64,000 bases of DNA from the NCBI RefSeq assembly GCF_006335145.1, contig NZ_VDMN01000001.1:806001-870000 (forward strand), in the 5' to 3' direction. The notes under the pieces are model-generated. The model did no database searches. It had not been told where the DNA came from and was given only the letters and a program-made list of their open reading frames with translations. Source of the DNA: Aliirhizobium smilacinae. GTDB lineage: Bacteria > Pseudomonadota > Alphaproteobacteria > Rhizobiales > Rhizobiaceae. Made by a program: the position numbers and the translations under genes. Shown here one piece after another: positions 37,936-46,583 of the stretch (positions are counted from its first letter, which is position 1; each line of letters begins with the position of its first letter).

Positions 37936-39174
37936 ATGTCCCATATCCGCCCTCTCGTGCCCCTTCTCGTTACCGCAGGAATCCTCATCGGCGGGAACGG
38001 GCTTCAGGGGACCTATATTGCGCTGCGCGGCACGGCGGAGGGCTTTTCACCGACGGTGATCGGCATGATTGGCGCCGGATACAGCGTCGGCTTCGCCGTC
38101 GGCTGCATCTACGTGACGCGACTGCTGCGATCGATTGGGCATATCCGCACCTTTGCTGCGATGGCCGCCATCGGAGCCTCCTGCTCCATCGTGATGGCGC
38201 AGGTGATCGACCCTGTCGCCTGGGCATTCCTGCGCTTTCTCATCGGCATTGCGGTCGCCAGCCTGTTTGCCACCGTCGAGAGCTGGATCAACGCCAAGGT
38301 CACCAATGAAAACAGGGCGCGAACGCTGTCGATCTACCGTTTCGTCGATTTAGGCTCCGTCACCTTCGCGCAATATCTCATCCCGACGATCGGCATCGAA
38401 GGACAGGCGATCTTCGCCATCATCTCGATTGCCATGACGCTGTCGCTGGTGCCGATTTCGGTTGCCGACAAATCCAGCCCCGCCCCGCCGGATGCCGTGG
38501 CATTCGACCTCAAGGCCGTCTGGCAGATCTCACCGCTTGCCGTTGTCGGTGTCGTCGCCGTGGGACTTTCCATGGCAGCCTTCCGCAATATCGGGCCGGT
38601 CTATGCGCATGAAATCGGCATGGACATCACCTCGATCGCCACCTTCATGAGCGCCGGCATTATTGGTGGCGTGGTGCTGCAATATCCGCTCGGGGTTTAT
38701 TCCGACAAGCTGGACAGGCGGCGTGTCATCGTCTGGGCGACGATCGGATCGATCCTGACCGGGGGGTATCTGTCGTTCGGCGCCGGATCCAGCGAGACGG
38801 CCAATATCATTGCGGTCTTCCTGTTCGGCGCGTTTTCAATGCCGCTCTATTCGCTGTGTTCGGCGCATGGAAACGACCACGCCCAACCCGGACAATATGC
38901 GCTTGTCGCGGCAGGCCTGCTTTTCTTCTGGTCGGTTGGCGCGATCGTCGGACCGCTGCTCGCCGCCACCCTTCTCCAGTATTACGGACCACGCGCCTTC
39001 TTCGCCTACACGTCCTTCATCTTTGTCGGTTTCCTGATCTTCACCCTCATGCGCATGGGCGTAAGGCCGCCGGTTCCGCCATCAGAACGACGCTCCCGTT
39101 TCCGCGCCCTGTTGCGCACATCCGCCTATTTCAACCGGCTTGCGGCGCCGCCCGAAAAAGATCGCAGGGACTAA
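37936..39174 (+). CDS. MFS transporter
   Basis: 412 residues with about 12 membrane helices. The first half contains GAGYSVGFAVGC and WAFLRFLIGIAVASLFATVESWINAKV; the second half has the cytoplasmic loop DKLDRRRVIVWA (helix 8-9), which is the second-half version of the MFS signature. The basic C-terminal tail is cytoplasmic. The substrate is unknown. It precedes rnd by 68 bp. Confidence 0.87.
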   Translation: MSHIRPLVPLLVTAGILIGGNGLQGTYIALRGTAEGFSPTVIGMIGAGYSVGFAVGCIYVTRLLRSIGHIRTFAAMAAIGASCSIVMAQVIDPVAWAFLRFLIGIAVASLFATVESWINAKVTNENRARTLSIYRFVDLGSVTFAQYLIPTIGIEGQAIFAIISIAMTLSLVPISVADKSSPAPPDAVAFDLKAVWQISPLAVVGVVAVGLSMAAFRNIGPVYAHEIGMDITSIATFMSAGIIGGVVLQYPLGVYSDKLDRRRVIVWATIGSILTGGYLSFGAGSSETANIIAVFLFGAFSMPLYSLCSAHGNDHAQPGQYALVAAGLLFFWSVGAIVGPLLAATLLQYYGPRAFFAYTSFIFVGFLIFTLMRMGVRPPVPPSERRSRFRALLRTSAYFNRLAAPPEKDRRD

Positions 39175-39242
39175 ACCCGTACGAAGCGCCAGCCGGTATT
39201 GACATGCGTGGCCTAACGCGAAAGGAAGGTTGATCACCGCTT

Positions 39243-40400
39243 GTGAACGGACCAATGATCGAAACAACCGCAGCTCTCCAAGAAGCCTGCGCCCAGCTGG
39301 CGCAGTCGGAATTCATCACAATCGACACGGAGTTTCTCCGAGAAACGACGTTCTGGCCGGAACTCTGCCTGATCCAGATGGCTAGCCCGGATGTGGAAGT
39401 TCTCGTCGATCCGCTGGCAAAAGGGCTTGATCTCGCGCCCTTCTTCGAGCTGATGGCGAACCCCGCAGTGGTGAAGGTTTTCCATGCCGCGCGGCAGGAT
39501 ATCGAAATCGTCCATCACCTCGGCGGACTGGTGCCGCATCCGATCTTCGATACGCAGGTCGCTGCCATGGTCTGCGGTTTCGGAGACAGCGTTTCCTATG
39601 ACCAGCTCGTCAGCCGCATCAAGAATATCCATATCGACAAGTCGTCGCGCTTCACCGACTGGAGCCGCCGGCCGCTTTCGGAAAAGCAGCTCGACTATGC
39701 GCTGGCCGACGTCACCCATCTTCGCGATGTCTATCTGTCGCTGAAGGAACAGCTGGAGCGCGAAGGCCGCGCCCTGTGGCTGACCGAGGAAATGGCGATC
39801 CTCGAGAACCCGTCTACCTACGATCTTCATCCCGACGACGCCTGGCAGCGGCTGAAGGCACGGCTGCGCAAGCCGAGCGAACTCGCCATCCTGAAATTCG
39901 TCGCCGCGTGGCGCGAGCGGGAAGCGCGCAGCCGCAACGTGCCGCGTTCACGCGTGCTGAAAGACGATGCGATCTACGAAATCGCCCAGCAGCAGCCGAA
40001 AGAGACCGAGGCACTCGGCCGTCTGCGCACCATTCCCAAGGGCTGGGAACGTTCCGCCTCCGGCACCGCGATCATCGAAGCCGTCAATACCGCTCTTGCC
40101 TTGCCGAAATCCGACATGCCACACCCGCCGAAACAAAGCCATGTGCCGGAAGGCGCTGCGGCTGCCGTCGAACTCCTGAAAGTGCTGCTCAAGCTCGTCT
40201 CGGACAAGCAGGGCGTCGCGGCCAAGGTGATTGCCAATACGGACGATCTGGAAAAGATCGCGTCGGACGGCGAAGATGCGCAAGTGGCTGCTCTATCCGG
40301 CTGGCGCAAAGAGCTTTTCGGCGACACGGCGCTGAAACTGATCGAAGGCGGCGTTGCACTGCGCTTCGTCAACAAGAAGGTCGAGGCGGTCGAGCTTTAA
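39243..40400 (+). CDS. rnd: ribonuclease D
   Basis: 385 residues from GTG 39243, or 381 from ATG 39255; no strong ribosome-binding site decides. A 3'-5' exoribonuclease that trims tRNA precursors. The DEDDy active site is visible: ITIDTEFLRE (Asp, Glu), FHAARQDIEIVHHLGG (Asp), and YALADVTHL (Tyr, Asp). An HRDC domain (about 205-290) begins at KPSELAILKFVAAWREREAR. It ends 14 bp before the convergent DUF2000 gene. Confidence 0.95.
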   Translation: MNGPMIETTAALQEACAQLAQSEFITIDTEFLRETTFWPELCLIQMASPDVEVLVDPLAKGLDLAPFFELMANPAVVKVFHAARQDIEIVHHLGGLVPHPIFDTQVAAMVCGFGDSVSYDQLVSRIKNIHIDKSSRFTDWSRRPLSEKQLDYALADVTHLRDVYLSLKEQLEREGRALWLTEEMAILENPSTYDLHPDDAWQRLKARLRKPSELAILKFVAAWREREARSRNVPRSRVLKDDAIYEIAQQQPKETEALGRLRTIPKGWERSASGTAIIEAVNTALALPKSDMPHPPKQSHVPEGAAAAVELLKVLLKLVSDKQGVAAKVIANTDDLEKIASDGEDAQVAALSGWRKELFGDTALKLIEGGVALRFVNKKVEAVEL

Positions 40401-40414
40401 GCACCCGAACGCGA

Positions 40415-40822
40415 TCAGGGGTGCATTTTTGCGCCCTTGGTGATTTTGTCGACCAGTTTTCTTTCCGCCCGCAGCGCGATGCCGACCAGTTTGGCATCGT
40501 CGGGGCCGAACCGAGCAAACACCTCCCGATTGGCGACGTCGTGACCGGTCGCGAACATCTCTTCGATATAGGCGGAGGTCGTCACCTTACGATCCAGAGC
40601 GCGCTTGTGGATCGCCCGCAACGTCTCCTGATCGGCGGCAAGCACCACAAGCGGCTGGATGGAGAGCGGATTATAGACATTCTCCATGGCATCCCGGTAT
40701 GGTTCCCCGATGATCGCCGGCGACTGGGCGATAATACCGCTCGTCAGAAAGGCGGTGACGTTAAGCTTCTGCCAGGTGGCGAGGTCGTCGCGAACAACAA
40801 TCGCGATCTTGGTGTCGAACAT
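40415..40822 (-). CDS. DUF2000 family protein
   Basis: 135 residues from ATG 40822 (MFDTKIAIVVRDDLATWQKLNVTAFLTSGI). The fold is that of a small alpha/beta protein: DxKIAIVVRDDL, then IGEPYRDAMENVYNPLSIQPLVVLAAD and the C-terminal GIALRAERKLVDKITKGAK. The family is common in bacteria, often next to AraC regulators, and has no settled function. Its start codon overlaps the ORF of the AraC gene running the other way. Confidence 0.85.
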   Translation of the reverse strand: MFDTKIAIVVRDDLATWQKLNVTAFLTSGIIAQSPAIIGEPYRDAMENVYNPLSIQPLVVLAADQETLRAIHKRALDRKVTTSAYIEEMFATGHDVANREVFARFGPDDAKLVGIALRAERKLVDKITKGAKMHP

Positions 40823-40922
40823 GCGGGAAAACTCCGTTCGGGGTATCGAAAGAGCCGAACACTTAGCGGCCGGCAATGCGGACGGTCTTGAACGTTCGTG
40901 CAATGGGCAGTTCCGCGACGGC

Positions 40923-41714
40923 ATGCGCATCGCGATGCCGAGCCGTGGCGTCGAGCGGATCGAGGCGCGGTTCCACGGCAACGGCTTTTCACCGCACCGC
41001 CACGATACCTATGCGCTGGGTCTGACATTGCACGGTGTGCAGACGTTTCGGTATCGCGGCTCCGAACGATTCAGCAATCCCGGCAATGTCATTGTACTGC
41101 ATCCCGACGAAGTGCATGACGGCGCGGCCGGCACCGACGATGGGCTGATCTACCGGATGATCTATCTGCCGCCAGAACTGATCGGTGCCATCGATGGTCA
41201 TCGCAGGACGCTGCCTTTCGTCGGAAATCCGGTCGTTGCAGATGCCGGCCTGTGGCGGGCGCTTGCCGACATCCTTGACGATCTGGATCACGAACCGGAT
41301 GAACTGGTGCTGGACGACGCGATGATGCGGATCGCCGCCGGTCTTTCGCGACAGGCCGGCATGCCCCGCAAGGCCATTTCTGCGGCAGCACGGACCGCGG
41401 TTCTTTGCGCCCGCAATTTCCTTGAAGAGCACAACGCCCGGATGATTCGTTCGGAAGATCTGGAGGCCATTACCGGTCTCGATCGTTATGAACTGGCGCG
41501 ACAGTTCCGCCGGCTGCTCGGAACCAGCCCGCATCGTTATCTCGTCATGCGCCGGCTGGAACGCGCCAAAAGGCTGCTATCGACCGGTTGCGGACTTGCC
41601 GATGTCGCCGCCGATGCGGGGTTTGCCGACCAGGCGCATTTCACCCGACATTTCCGCAAGGCCTTCGGCATGACGCCGGGTCGTTGGAATGTTCTGCGGA
41701 ATGGCGCGCTATAA
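40923..41714 (+). CDS. AraC-family transcriptional regulator
   Basis: 263 residues from ATG 40923; ATG 40821 gives an extra 34 codons but would overlap the DUF2000 start and its promoter space. The N-terminal cupin-like sensory domain (RFHGNGFSPHRHDTYALGLTLHGVQTFRYRG) is followed by the tandem HTH region (about 165-263): EDLEAITGLDRYELARQFRRLLGTSPHRYL, then LADVAADAGFADQAHFTRHFRKAFGMTPGRW, the AraC signature. It faces away from the DUF2000 gene, which it may control. Confidence 0.88.
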   Translation: MRIAMPSRGVERIEARFHGNGFSPHRHDTYALGLTLHGVQTFRYRGSERFSNPGNVIVLHPDEVHDGAAGTDDGLIYRMIYLPPELIGAIDGHRRTLPFVGNPVVADAGLWRALADILDDLDHEPDELVLDDAMMRIAAGLSRQAGMPRKAISAAARTAVLCARNFLEEHNARMIRSEDLEAITGLDRYELARQFRRLLGTSPHRYLVMRRLERAKRLLSTGCGLADVAADAGFADQAHFTRHFRKAFGMTPGRWNVLRNGAL

Positions 41715-41854
41715 TCGCGGTCAAATCCAGGTAGGCCGGCACTGTAAAATTCCGGTCATCAAAACTTCATCCGGCCGTCAATTTATCATCACCTGCCCGT
41801 CATGCGAGCAACCTATCGAGGCTGCATGTTCAATGCGAAACGATCAGGTGTTTC

Positions 41855-43213
41855 ATGACCAAAACCTTTATCACTTCTGTTGCAGTAGCGGCCCTCCTCG
41901 CCGGTTCCGCCTTTGCGGATGACAAGGAGTTTCCGGCCAAGCTCGCCGGCCAGGCAATCCTGCCGGCCAACACGATGACGGCAGCGCCGGCCGATGCGCC
42001 TGAATTCCTGAAAACCTCCGGCAAGTTCACAACGCCGGGCAAGCGCGTCGAGAATCTCGGCACGGTCGACGGCAAGGATGGCGCCCGCGTAACCGACGTG
42101 AAGCTGCCGCTCGACGGTCAGCCAATCCAGGGCTTCTCCGGCATCAAGGCAATGGCTGACGGCACATTCTGGACGTTGTCCGACAACGGTTTCGGCTCCA
42201 AAGCCAACTCGTCCGACGCCATGCTCTTCCTGCATCAGGTCAAGTTCGACTGGGCAACCAACAAGGTGGACGTGGTCAAGAACATCTTCCTTTCCGACCC
42301 GAACAAGATCGCTCCCTTCCCCATCGTCATGGAAGGCTCGGAGAAGCGCTACCTGACGGGCGCCGATTTCGACATCGAGTCGATCCAGCCGGTTGCTGAC
42401 GGCTTCTGGCTCGGCGAGGAATTCGGTCCCTATCTGATCAAAGTCGATGCTCTCGGCCAGTTGACGGACGTCGTTGCCACCGTGGTGGACGGCAAGCCGG
42501 TCAAGTCTCCCGACAATCCGACACTCTCCATGCCAGCCAACCCGACTGCCAAACTGCCGGTCTTCAACCTGAAGCGTTCCGGCGGTTACGAAGGCATGGC
42601 GATGTCGAAGGACGGCTCCAAGCTCTACGGCCTGCTGGAAGGCCCGCTCTTCCTCGAAGACGGCAAGGTCGAACAGGCCGATGGCCGCACCGCACTACGC
42701 GTCATCGAATTCGATATCGCCTCGAAGAACTCGACCGGCCGTTCCTGGCTCTATCCGCTGGCTGAAAAAGGCGTCGCGATCGGCGATTTCAACATGCTCG
42801 ACGCAACGACCGCCCTCGTCATCGAGCGCGACAATGGCGCCGGCTCCAAGGACAAGACCTGCGCCGATCCGAAGCAGCCGAAGCCGGATTGCTTCGATGC
42901 ACCGGCCGAACTGAAGCGCGTCTACAAGATCGAGTTCAACGACGCCAATGTCGGCAAGGCTGTCCGCAAGATCGGCTATATCGACCTGTTGAACATCCAG
43001 GATCCAGACAACAAGAAGAAGGTCGCGGGCGGCAAGCCCGGCATCTACGACATGCCGTTCGTCACGATCGAAAACGTCGATCAGGTCGATGCCACCCATA
43101 TCGTCATCGGCAATGACAACAACCTGCCCTTCTCCGCCGGCCGTGCCGTCGACAAGGCAGACGACAATGAATTCAGCCTGCTGGAAGTCGGCGAGTTCCT
43201 GTCTGCGAAGTAA
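41855..43213 (+). CDS. secreted esterase-like phytase-family protein
   Basis: 452 residues with a signal peptide 1-22 (ending SAFA). The mature protein is a beta-propeller-like sequence with strand motifs such as GFSGIKAMADGTFWTLSDNGFG (about 90-112) and GYEGMAMSKDGSKLYGLLEGPLF. The esterase-like activity of phytase family has a similar layout. A Cys-containing insert (CADPKQPKPDCFDAPA) lies near 330-345. Periplasmic; the substrate is unknown. A short terminator follows the stop. Confidence 0.82.
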   Translation: MTKTFITSVAVAALLAGSAFADDKEFPAKLAGQAILPANTMTAAPADAPEFLKTSGKFTTPGKRVENLGTVDGKDGARVTDVKLPLDGQPIQGFSGIKAMADGTFWTLSDNGFGSKANSSDAMLFLHQVKFDWATNKVDVVKNIFLSDPNKIAPFPIVMEGSEKRYLTGADFDIESIQPVADGFWLGEEFGPYLIKVDALGQLTDVVATVVDGKPVKSPDNPTLSMPANPTAKLPVFNLKRSGGYEGMAMSKDGSKLYGLLEGPLFLEDGKVEQADGRTALRVIEFDIASKNSTGRSWLYPLAEKGVAIGDFNMLDATTALVIERDNGAGSKDKTCADPKQPKPDCFDAPAELKRVYKIEFNDANVGKAVRKIGYIDLLNIQDPDNKKKVAGGKPGIYDMPFVTIENVDQVDATHIVIGNDNNLPFSAGRAVDKADDNEFSLLEVGEFLSAK

Positions 43214-43237
43214 CAATATTCGACACGATGATGCAGA

Positions 43238-43265
43238 GGCGTCCGGTAGAGACCGGGCGCCTTTC
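43238..43265 (+). terminator. terminator of the phytase-family gene
   Basis: GGCGTCCGGT (43238-43247) pairs with ACCGGGCGCC (43252-43261), including one G-T wobble, followed by TTTC. It is 24 bp beyond the stop. Confidence 0.65.
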
Positions 43266-43325
43266 GCAGTTTCATGTATCGCGCAATCCAGAGCGCGCAT
43301 TCAGCACCCGGCTTTTAAGGCGGCA

Positions 43326-44264
43326 CTACGGCGTCACCTTTTGCTTTTTGAGGCCAGCCCAGCTCAGGGCGTAAACACAGATCACCACGACGACAAATGC
43401 CCCGATTTGATAGGCTTCGATCCGGTCGCCTAGAACCGCGGCGGCGACGATCATCGTCAGGGCAGGCCACGGCGTGGTGATCGAGCTTGCCAGCGATACA
43501 TCGATATGACGCACGGCATAGAACCAGATCATCAGTTCCAGATAGTAGACGAGACCCATCAGGATCGAGATCGGCTGGAGCAGCGCAGTGGTCACATCCT
43601 CCAAACCATATGTCGTCGTTGCGGGAACGAGAATCATCGCAAGAAAAATGGTTGATATGAGAACCCGGAAAAAGGTTACCTGGGCTGGCGTTATGGGCGT
43701 CCGCGCCAACTCCTCCTTGATCAAAACATGAGCGATGCTCCACAGGAACGGTACGCCTAGCGACAGCAGGAACCAGACGGATATTCCCGCCATCCGGAAG
43801 GTTCCGCCGGTACCGATATAATAGAGGGCGATGCACAGACCCAGCGTCAGACCCAGTTCAAGCACGTTCTTGCGGCGGCCAAGGAAGACCGTCTCCAGAA
43901 GGATGGCGAAAAGCGGATAGGCCTGCAGCGCTATAGCAGCATTGGCGGCACCTGCCATTTCGGTGCCAAGAACGTAAAGATAGGTCGAGAGACCGAACAT
44001 CATGCCTGTGAGCAGGCCGATGATGACAACGCGCCTGCCCTCACGTGGCGACATGATTGCACCGAAGATACCCTTTTGCCCTCTCCTCGTCTCAAGTGCG
44101 ACGACAGGAGCGGCGAAGACCGTTTGCCAGACCGACAGGGCGAATGCGAAGGTCAGCGCATCTATTTCAGCAGGGCGGCTGTTCGAAATGACAGGCATGA
44201 CGCCCAGAAGAGCCAGACTGCCGAATGATAGAATTACCCCTTTGGCGGCAGACCGCTGGAACAT
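43326..44264 (-). CDS. EamA/DMT-family transporter
   Basis: 312 residues with about ten transmembrane helices in two EamA repeats. Compare GLLTGMMFGLSTYLYVLG and AANAAIALQAYPLFAILLETVFLGRR in repeat 1 with YAVRHIDVSLASSITTPWPALTMIVAAAVLGDRIEAYQIGAF in repeat 2. The sequence differs from the other EamA transporter of this window (24678). No substrate can be inferred. It has a 293-bp upstream gap shared with the plus-strand SRPBCC gene. Confidence 0.85.
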   Translation of the reverse strand: MFQRSAAKGVILSFGSLALLGVMPVISNSRPAEIDALTFAFALSVWQTVFAAPVVALETRRGQKGIFGAIMSPREGRRVVIIGLLTGMMFGLSTYLYVLGTEMAGAANAAIALQAYPLFAILLETVFLGRRKNVLELGLTLGLCIALYYIGTGGTFRMAGISVWFLLSLGVPFLWSIAHVLIKEELARTPITPAQVTFFRVLISTIFLAMILVPATTTYGLEDVTTALLQPISILMGLVYYLELMIWFYAVRHIDVSLASSITTPWPALTMIVAAAVLGDRIEAYQIGAFVVVVICVYALSWAGLKKQKVTP

Positions 44265-44557
44265 CGCCTCAACCTTTGAAATAGTGCGCTTACAGCGAAA
44301 AATGCACTCTTTGGTTGATTCCGGGCAACGAAATATCTGGCCTACGCCAATTTGTCGCTGTAAACCGCGCCGCCCTTATTGGAGCGAGAACCTATCCTCA
44401 TCAAGTCTGCCAACATGGCCTTCTAACCACCGGTCGATTATCCTCTCAGACAGCTCGATACGGATTTATTTTGCTGCCGGGCAAATTGACTTGTCGGAAT
44501 GCCCGGCTCCCATTCGTCCTTCGAGCATGGAAATCGACAGCAGAGGAGGAAACGAAC

Positions 44558-45001
44558 ATGCCGAGCACGATCAAGCTGCACCGGGTTCTGGCGACCAGCC
44601 CGGAAAAAGTCTATCGCGCCTTCATCGAGGCCGACGCGTTGACCAAATGGTTTCCGCCGAACGGTTTTACCTGCACCGTCCATCATCTCGATGCGAAAGT
44701 CGGCGGCACTTTCCGCATGTCGTTCCGCAATTTCACGACGAGCGAAAGTCACGCCTTTGGCGGTGAATTCAGCGAACTCGTTCCCGGCGAACACATCCGC
44801 TACACGGACAGGTTCGACGACCCGAACCTTCCGGGTGAGATGGAGGTGACCATCATTCTGACGAAAGTCTCGGTCGGAACAGATCTCAGCATCACCCAGG
44901 CGGGCGTGCCCGATGTGATCCCGGCCGAGGCCTGTTATCTCGGCTGGCAGGAATGCTTGCGCAATCTGGCGCGGCTCGTGGAGCCGAATATCGAAGAGTA
45001 G
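44558..45001 (+). CDS. SRPBCC (AHSA1-type) protein
   Basis: 147 residues from ATG 44558, with GAGGAGG 8-9 bases upstream; the longer frame is not supported. The START/Bet v1 fold is read from IKLHRVLATSPEKVYRAFIEADALTKWFPPNGFTC through GGTFRMSFRNF to EACYLGWQECLRNLARLVEP. AHSA1-like proteins have small ligands or act as co-chaperones, so the role is open. Convergent with ppx over a bidirectional hairpin (45019-45050). Confidence 0.85.
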   Translation: MPSTIKLHRVLATSPEKVYRAFIEADALTKWFPPNGFTCTVHHLDAKVGGTFRMSFRNFTTSESHAFGGEFSELVPGEHIRYTDRFDDPNLPGEMEVTIILTKVSVGTDLSITQAGVPDVIPAEACYLGWQECLRNLARLVEPNIEE

Positions 45002-45018
45002 CACGGGTCCGTCAAAAC

Positions 45019-45055
45019 CATGGCCGGCGAAGAGGCCCTCGCCGGCCATGTTTGG
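45019..45055. terminator. bidirectional terminator between the SRPBCC gene and ppx
   Basis: Twelve perfect base pairs between 45019-45030 and 45039-45050; plus strand followed by TTTGG, minus strand by GTTTTGAC. Confidence 0.7.
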
Positions 45056-45057
45056 AA

Positions 45058-46578
45058 CTATTCGAACTTGAAGGCCAACCGCTTACCGGTCAGCTTCGCC
45101 AGCTGTTGAAGCCGGCCGTCCAGCCGCTCACCGGCAAAATTGGCGTAAGCGTGCGGCACGACGAATTCGAGATCCAGATCCGGCGACATCGCTTCCCGGA
45201 AGGTCAGGTGATGCACCAGACCGGGCATGGAAGCCGAGAACAGATAAACGACCCGCAGCAGCCCACCCAATAGCTTGGCGAGCTCCAGAAGACGCGGCGT
45301 CGCGATGGTTGCCAGTGGACCGGTATCGCCATTGTCGGCGACGCCTTCGAAACGGTAGTAGTTGGCGAGCGCCAGATAGGCGCGGCCCGGATGGCTGATT
45401 CCGACGAAGGATGAATGGGCGATCACGTTCATCGCCTGCGCGCCGCGGTAGTCCGGATGAGCGCGCCAGCTGATATCGGCGACGAGACAGGCTGCCCGCC
45501 GATACCGGCTCTCTTCCTCTGTCTCCGTTATGCCGAAAAACGGCATCATGCGGCCGGTCCAGTCGGCAAGCTCGCGCGCATGCTCGGGCGAACGGGCGCG
45601 CAATATCGCGAGTTGATCGGCTGCGACCAGCAAGGGATCCGCATCGCGTTCGCTGTCCGGCAGGCGGGAATAGAGATAGCCTTCGCGCACGCCCTGCGCC
45701 GAAAAGGCGATCCTGGCCGGCTTCATGACGCTCAGCACTTCCTGCATGGCGATCGCACCATAGGGGAGAAGCGAGCGGCGGTTCTTCGAGACCGCCTGCC
45801 AGGCGCCGTCCTTGCTGTCCTTGGCGGCGATGACCTCTTCAAGGAACTTCTGCATGTCGTCGAGCGAAAGCTCATAGCCCTGCATCATGTGCAGCGGATA
45901 ATTGCTGATCTCCATATGCAGCTTGGCGATGTTACGCCATGTGCCGCCGACCGCATAAAAGGTCCGCCCCTCGCCTTTTTCCAGAAAACGGGCGGTATTG
46001 ACCTGTTTGCGCGCGAAAGCCCGGGCCTTGGTGAGCGAGTTTCCGGAGGATTCCGAAAGCCTCAAGCCTCCAAGCGGAAGGGTGATGCCGCGCCCGAATT
46101 CATGTCCCTTGATGTCGATCAGTTCCAGCGATCCGCCGCCGAGATCACCGGCAATGCCATCGACCTCATGGAAGCCGCTGATGACACCGAGTGCCGAATA
46201 TTTGGCCTCTTCCTCACCGGAGAGAACCTGGATTTCCTGACCCAGGATCTGCTCGGCATTGCGGATGAAATCCGGGCCATTGCTCGCCTCTCGGGCTGCA
46301 GCCGTGGCCAGGACATAAATATCCGTCGCCTTGGCCTGGTCGGACAGCGCCTTGAAGCGTCTCAACGCGACAAGCGCGCGTGCCACACCTTCATCGTCCA
46401 TCCGGCCATTGGCGCCGAGGCCCTTGCCAAGACCACACAACACCTTCTCGTTGAAAAGTACCGTCGGGGCCCGAGTCAATCCCTCGTAGATCACCACGCG
46501 GACGGAGTTCGACCCGATATCGATAACGGAAACAGGGGCGATGCCCGGGAGCCGCCCCTGAGCTTCAGAACTTACCAT
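45058..46578 (-). CDS. ppx: exopolyphosphatase (Ppx/GppA)
   Basis: 506 residues, family-sized. It hydrolyses terminal phosphates of polyphosphate or converts pppGpp to ppGpp. The ASKHA fold is visible: SVIDIGSNSVRVVIYE (about 17-32), AKYSALGVISGF and DGIAGDLGGGSLELIDI. The C-terminal region (about 330-506) is the HD-like helical domain. Only 5 bp separate it from ppk, so ppk and ppx form an operon that can make and break polyphosphate. Confidence 0.95.
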   Translation of the reverse strand: MVSSEAQGRLPGIAPVSVIDIGSNSVRVVIYEGLTRAPTVLFNEKVLCGLGKGLGANGRMDDEGVARALVALRRFKALSDQAKATDIYVLATAAAREASNGPDFIRNAEQILGQEIQVLSGEEEAKYSALGVISGFHEVDGIAGDLGGGSLELIDIKGHEFGRGITLPLGGLRLSESSGNSLTKARAFARKQVNTARFLEKGEGRTFYAVGGTWRNIAKLHMEISNYPLHMMQGYELSLDDMQKFLEEVIAAKDSKDGAWQAVSKNRRSLLPYGAIAMQEVLSVMKPARIAFSAQGVREGYLYSRLPDSERDADPLLVAADQLAILRARSPEHARELADWTGRMMPFFGITETEEESRYRRAACLVADISWRAHPDYRGAQAMNVIAHSSFVGISHPGRAYLALANYYRFEGVADNGDTGPLATIATPRLLELAKLLGGLLRVVYLFSASMPGLVHHLTFREAMSPDLDLEFVVPHAYANFAGERLDGRLQQLAKLTGKRLAFKFE

Positions 46579-46583
46579 ACTGC

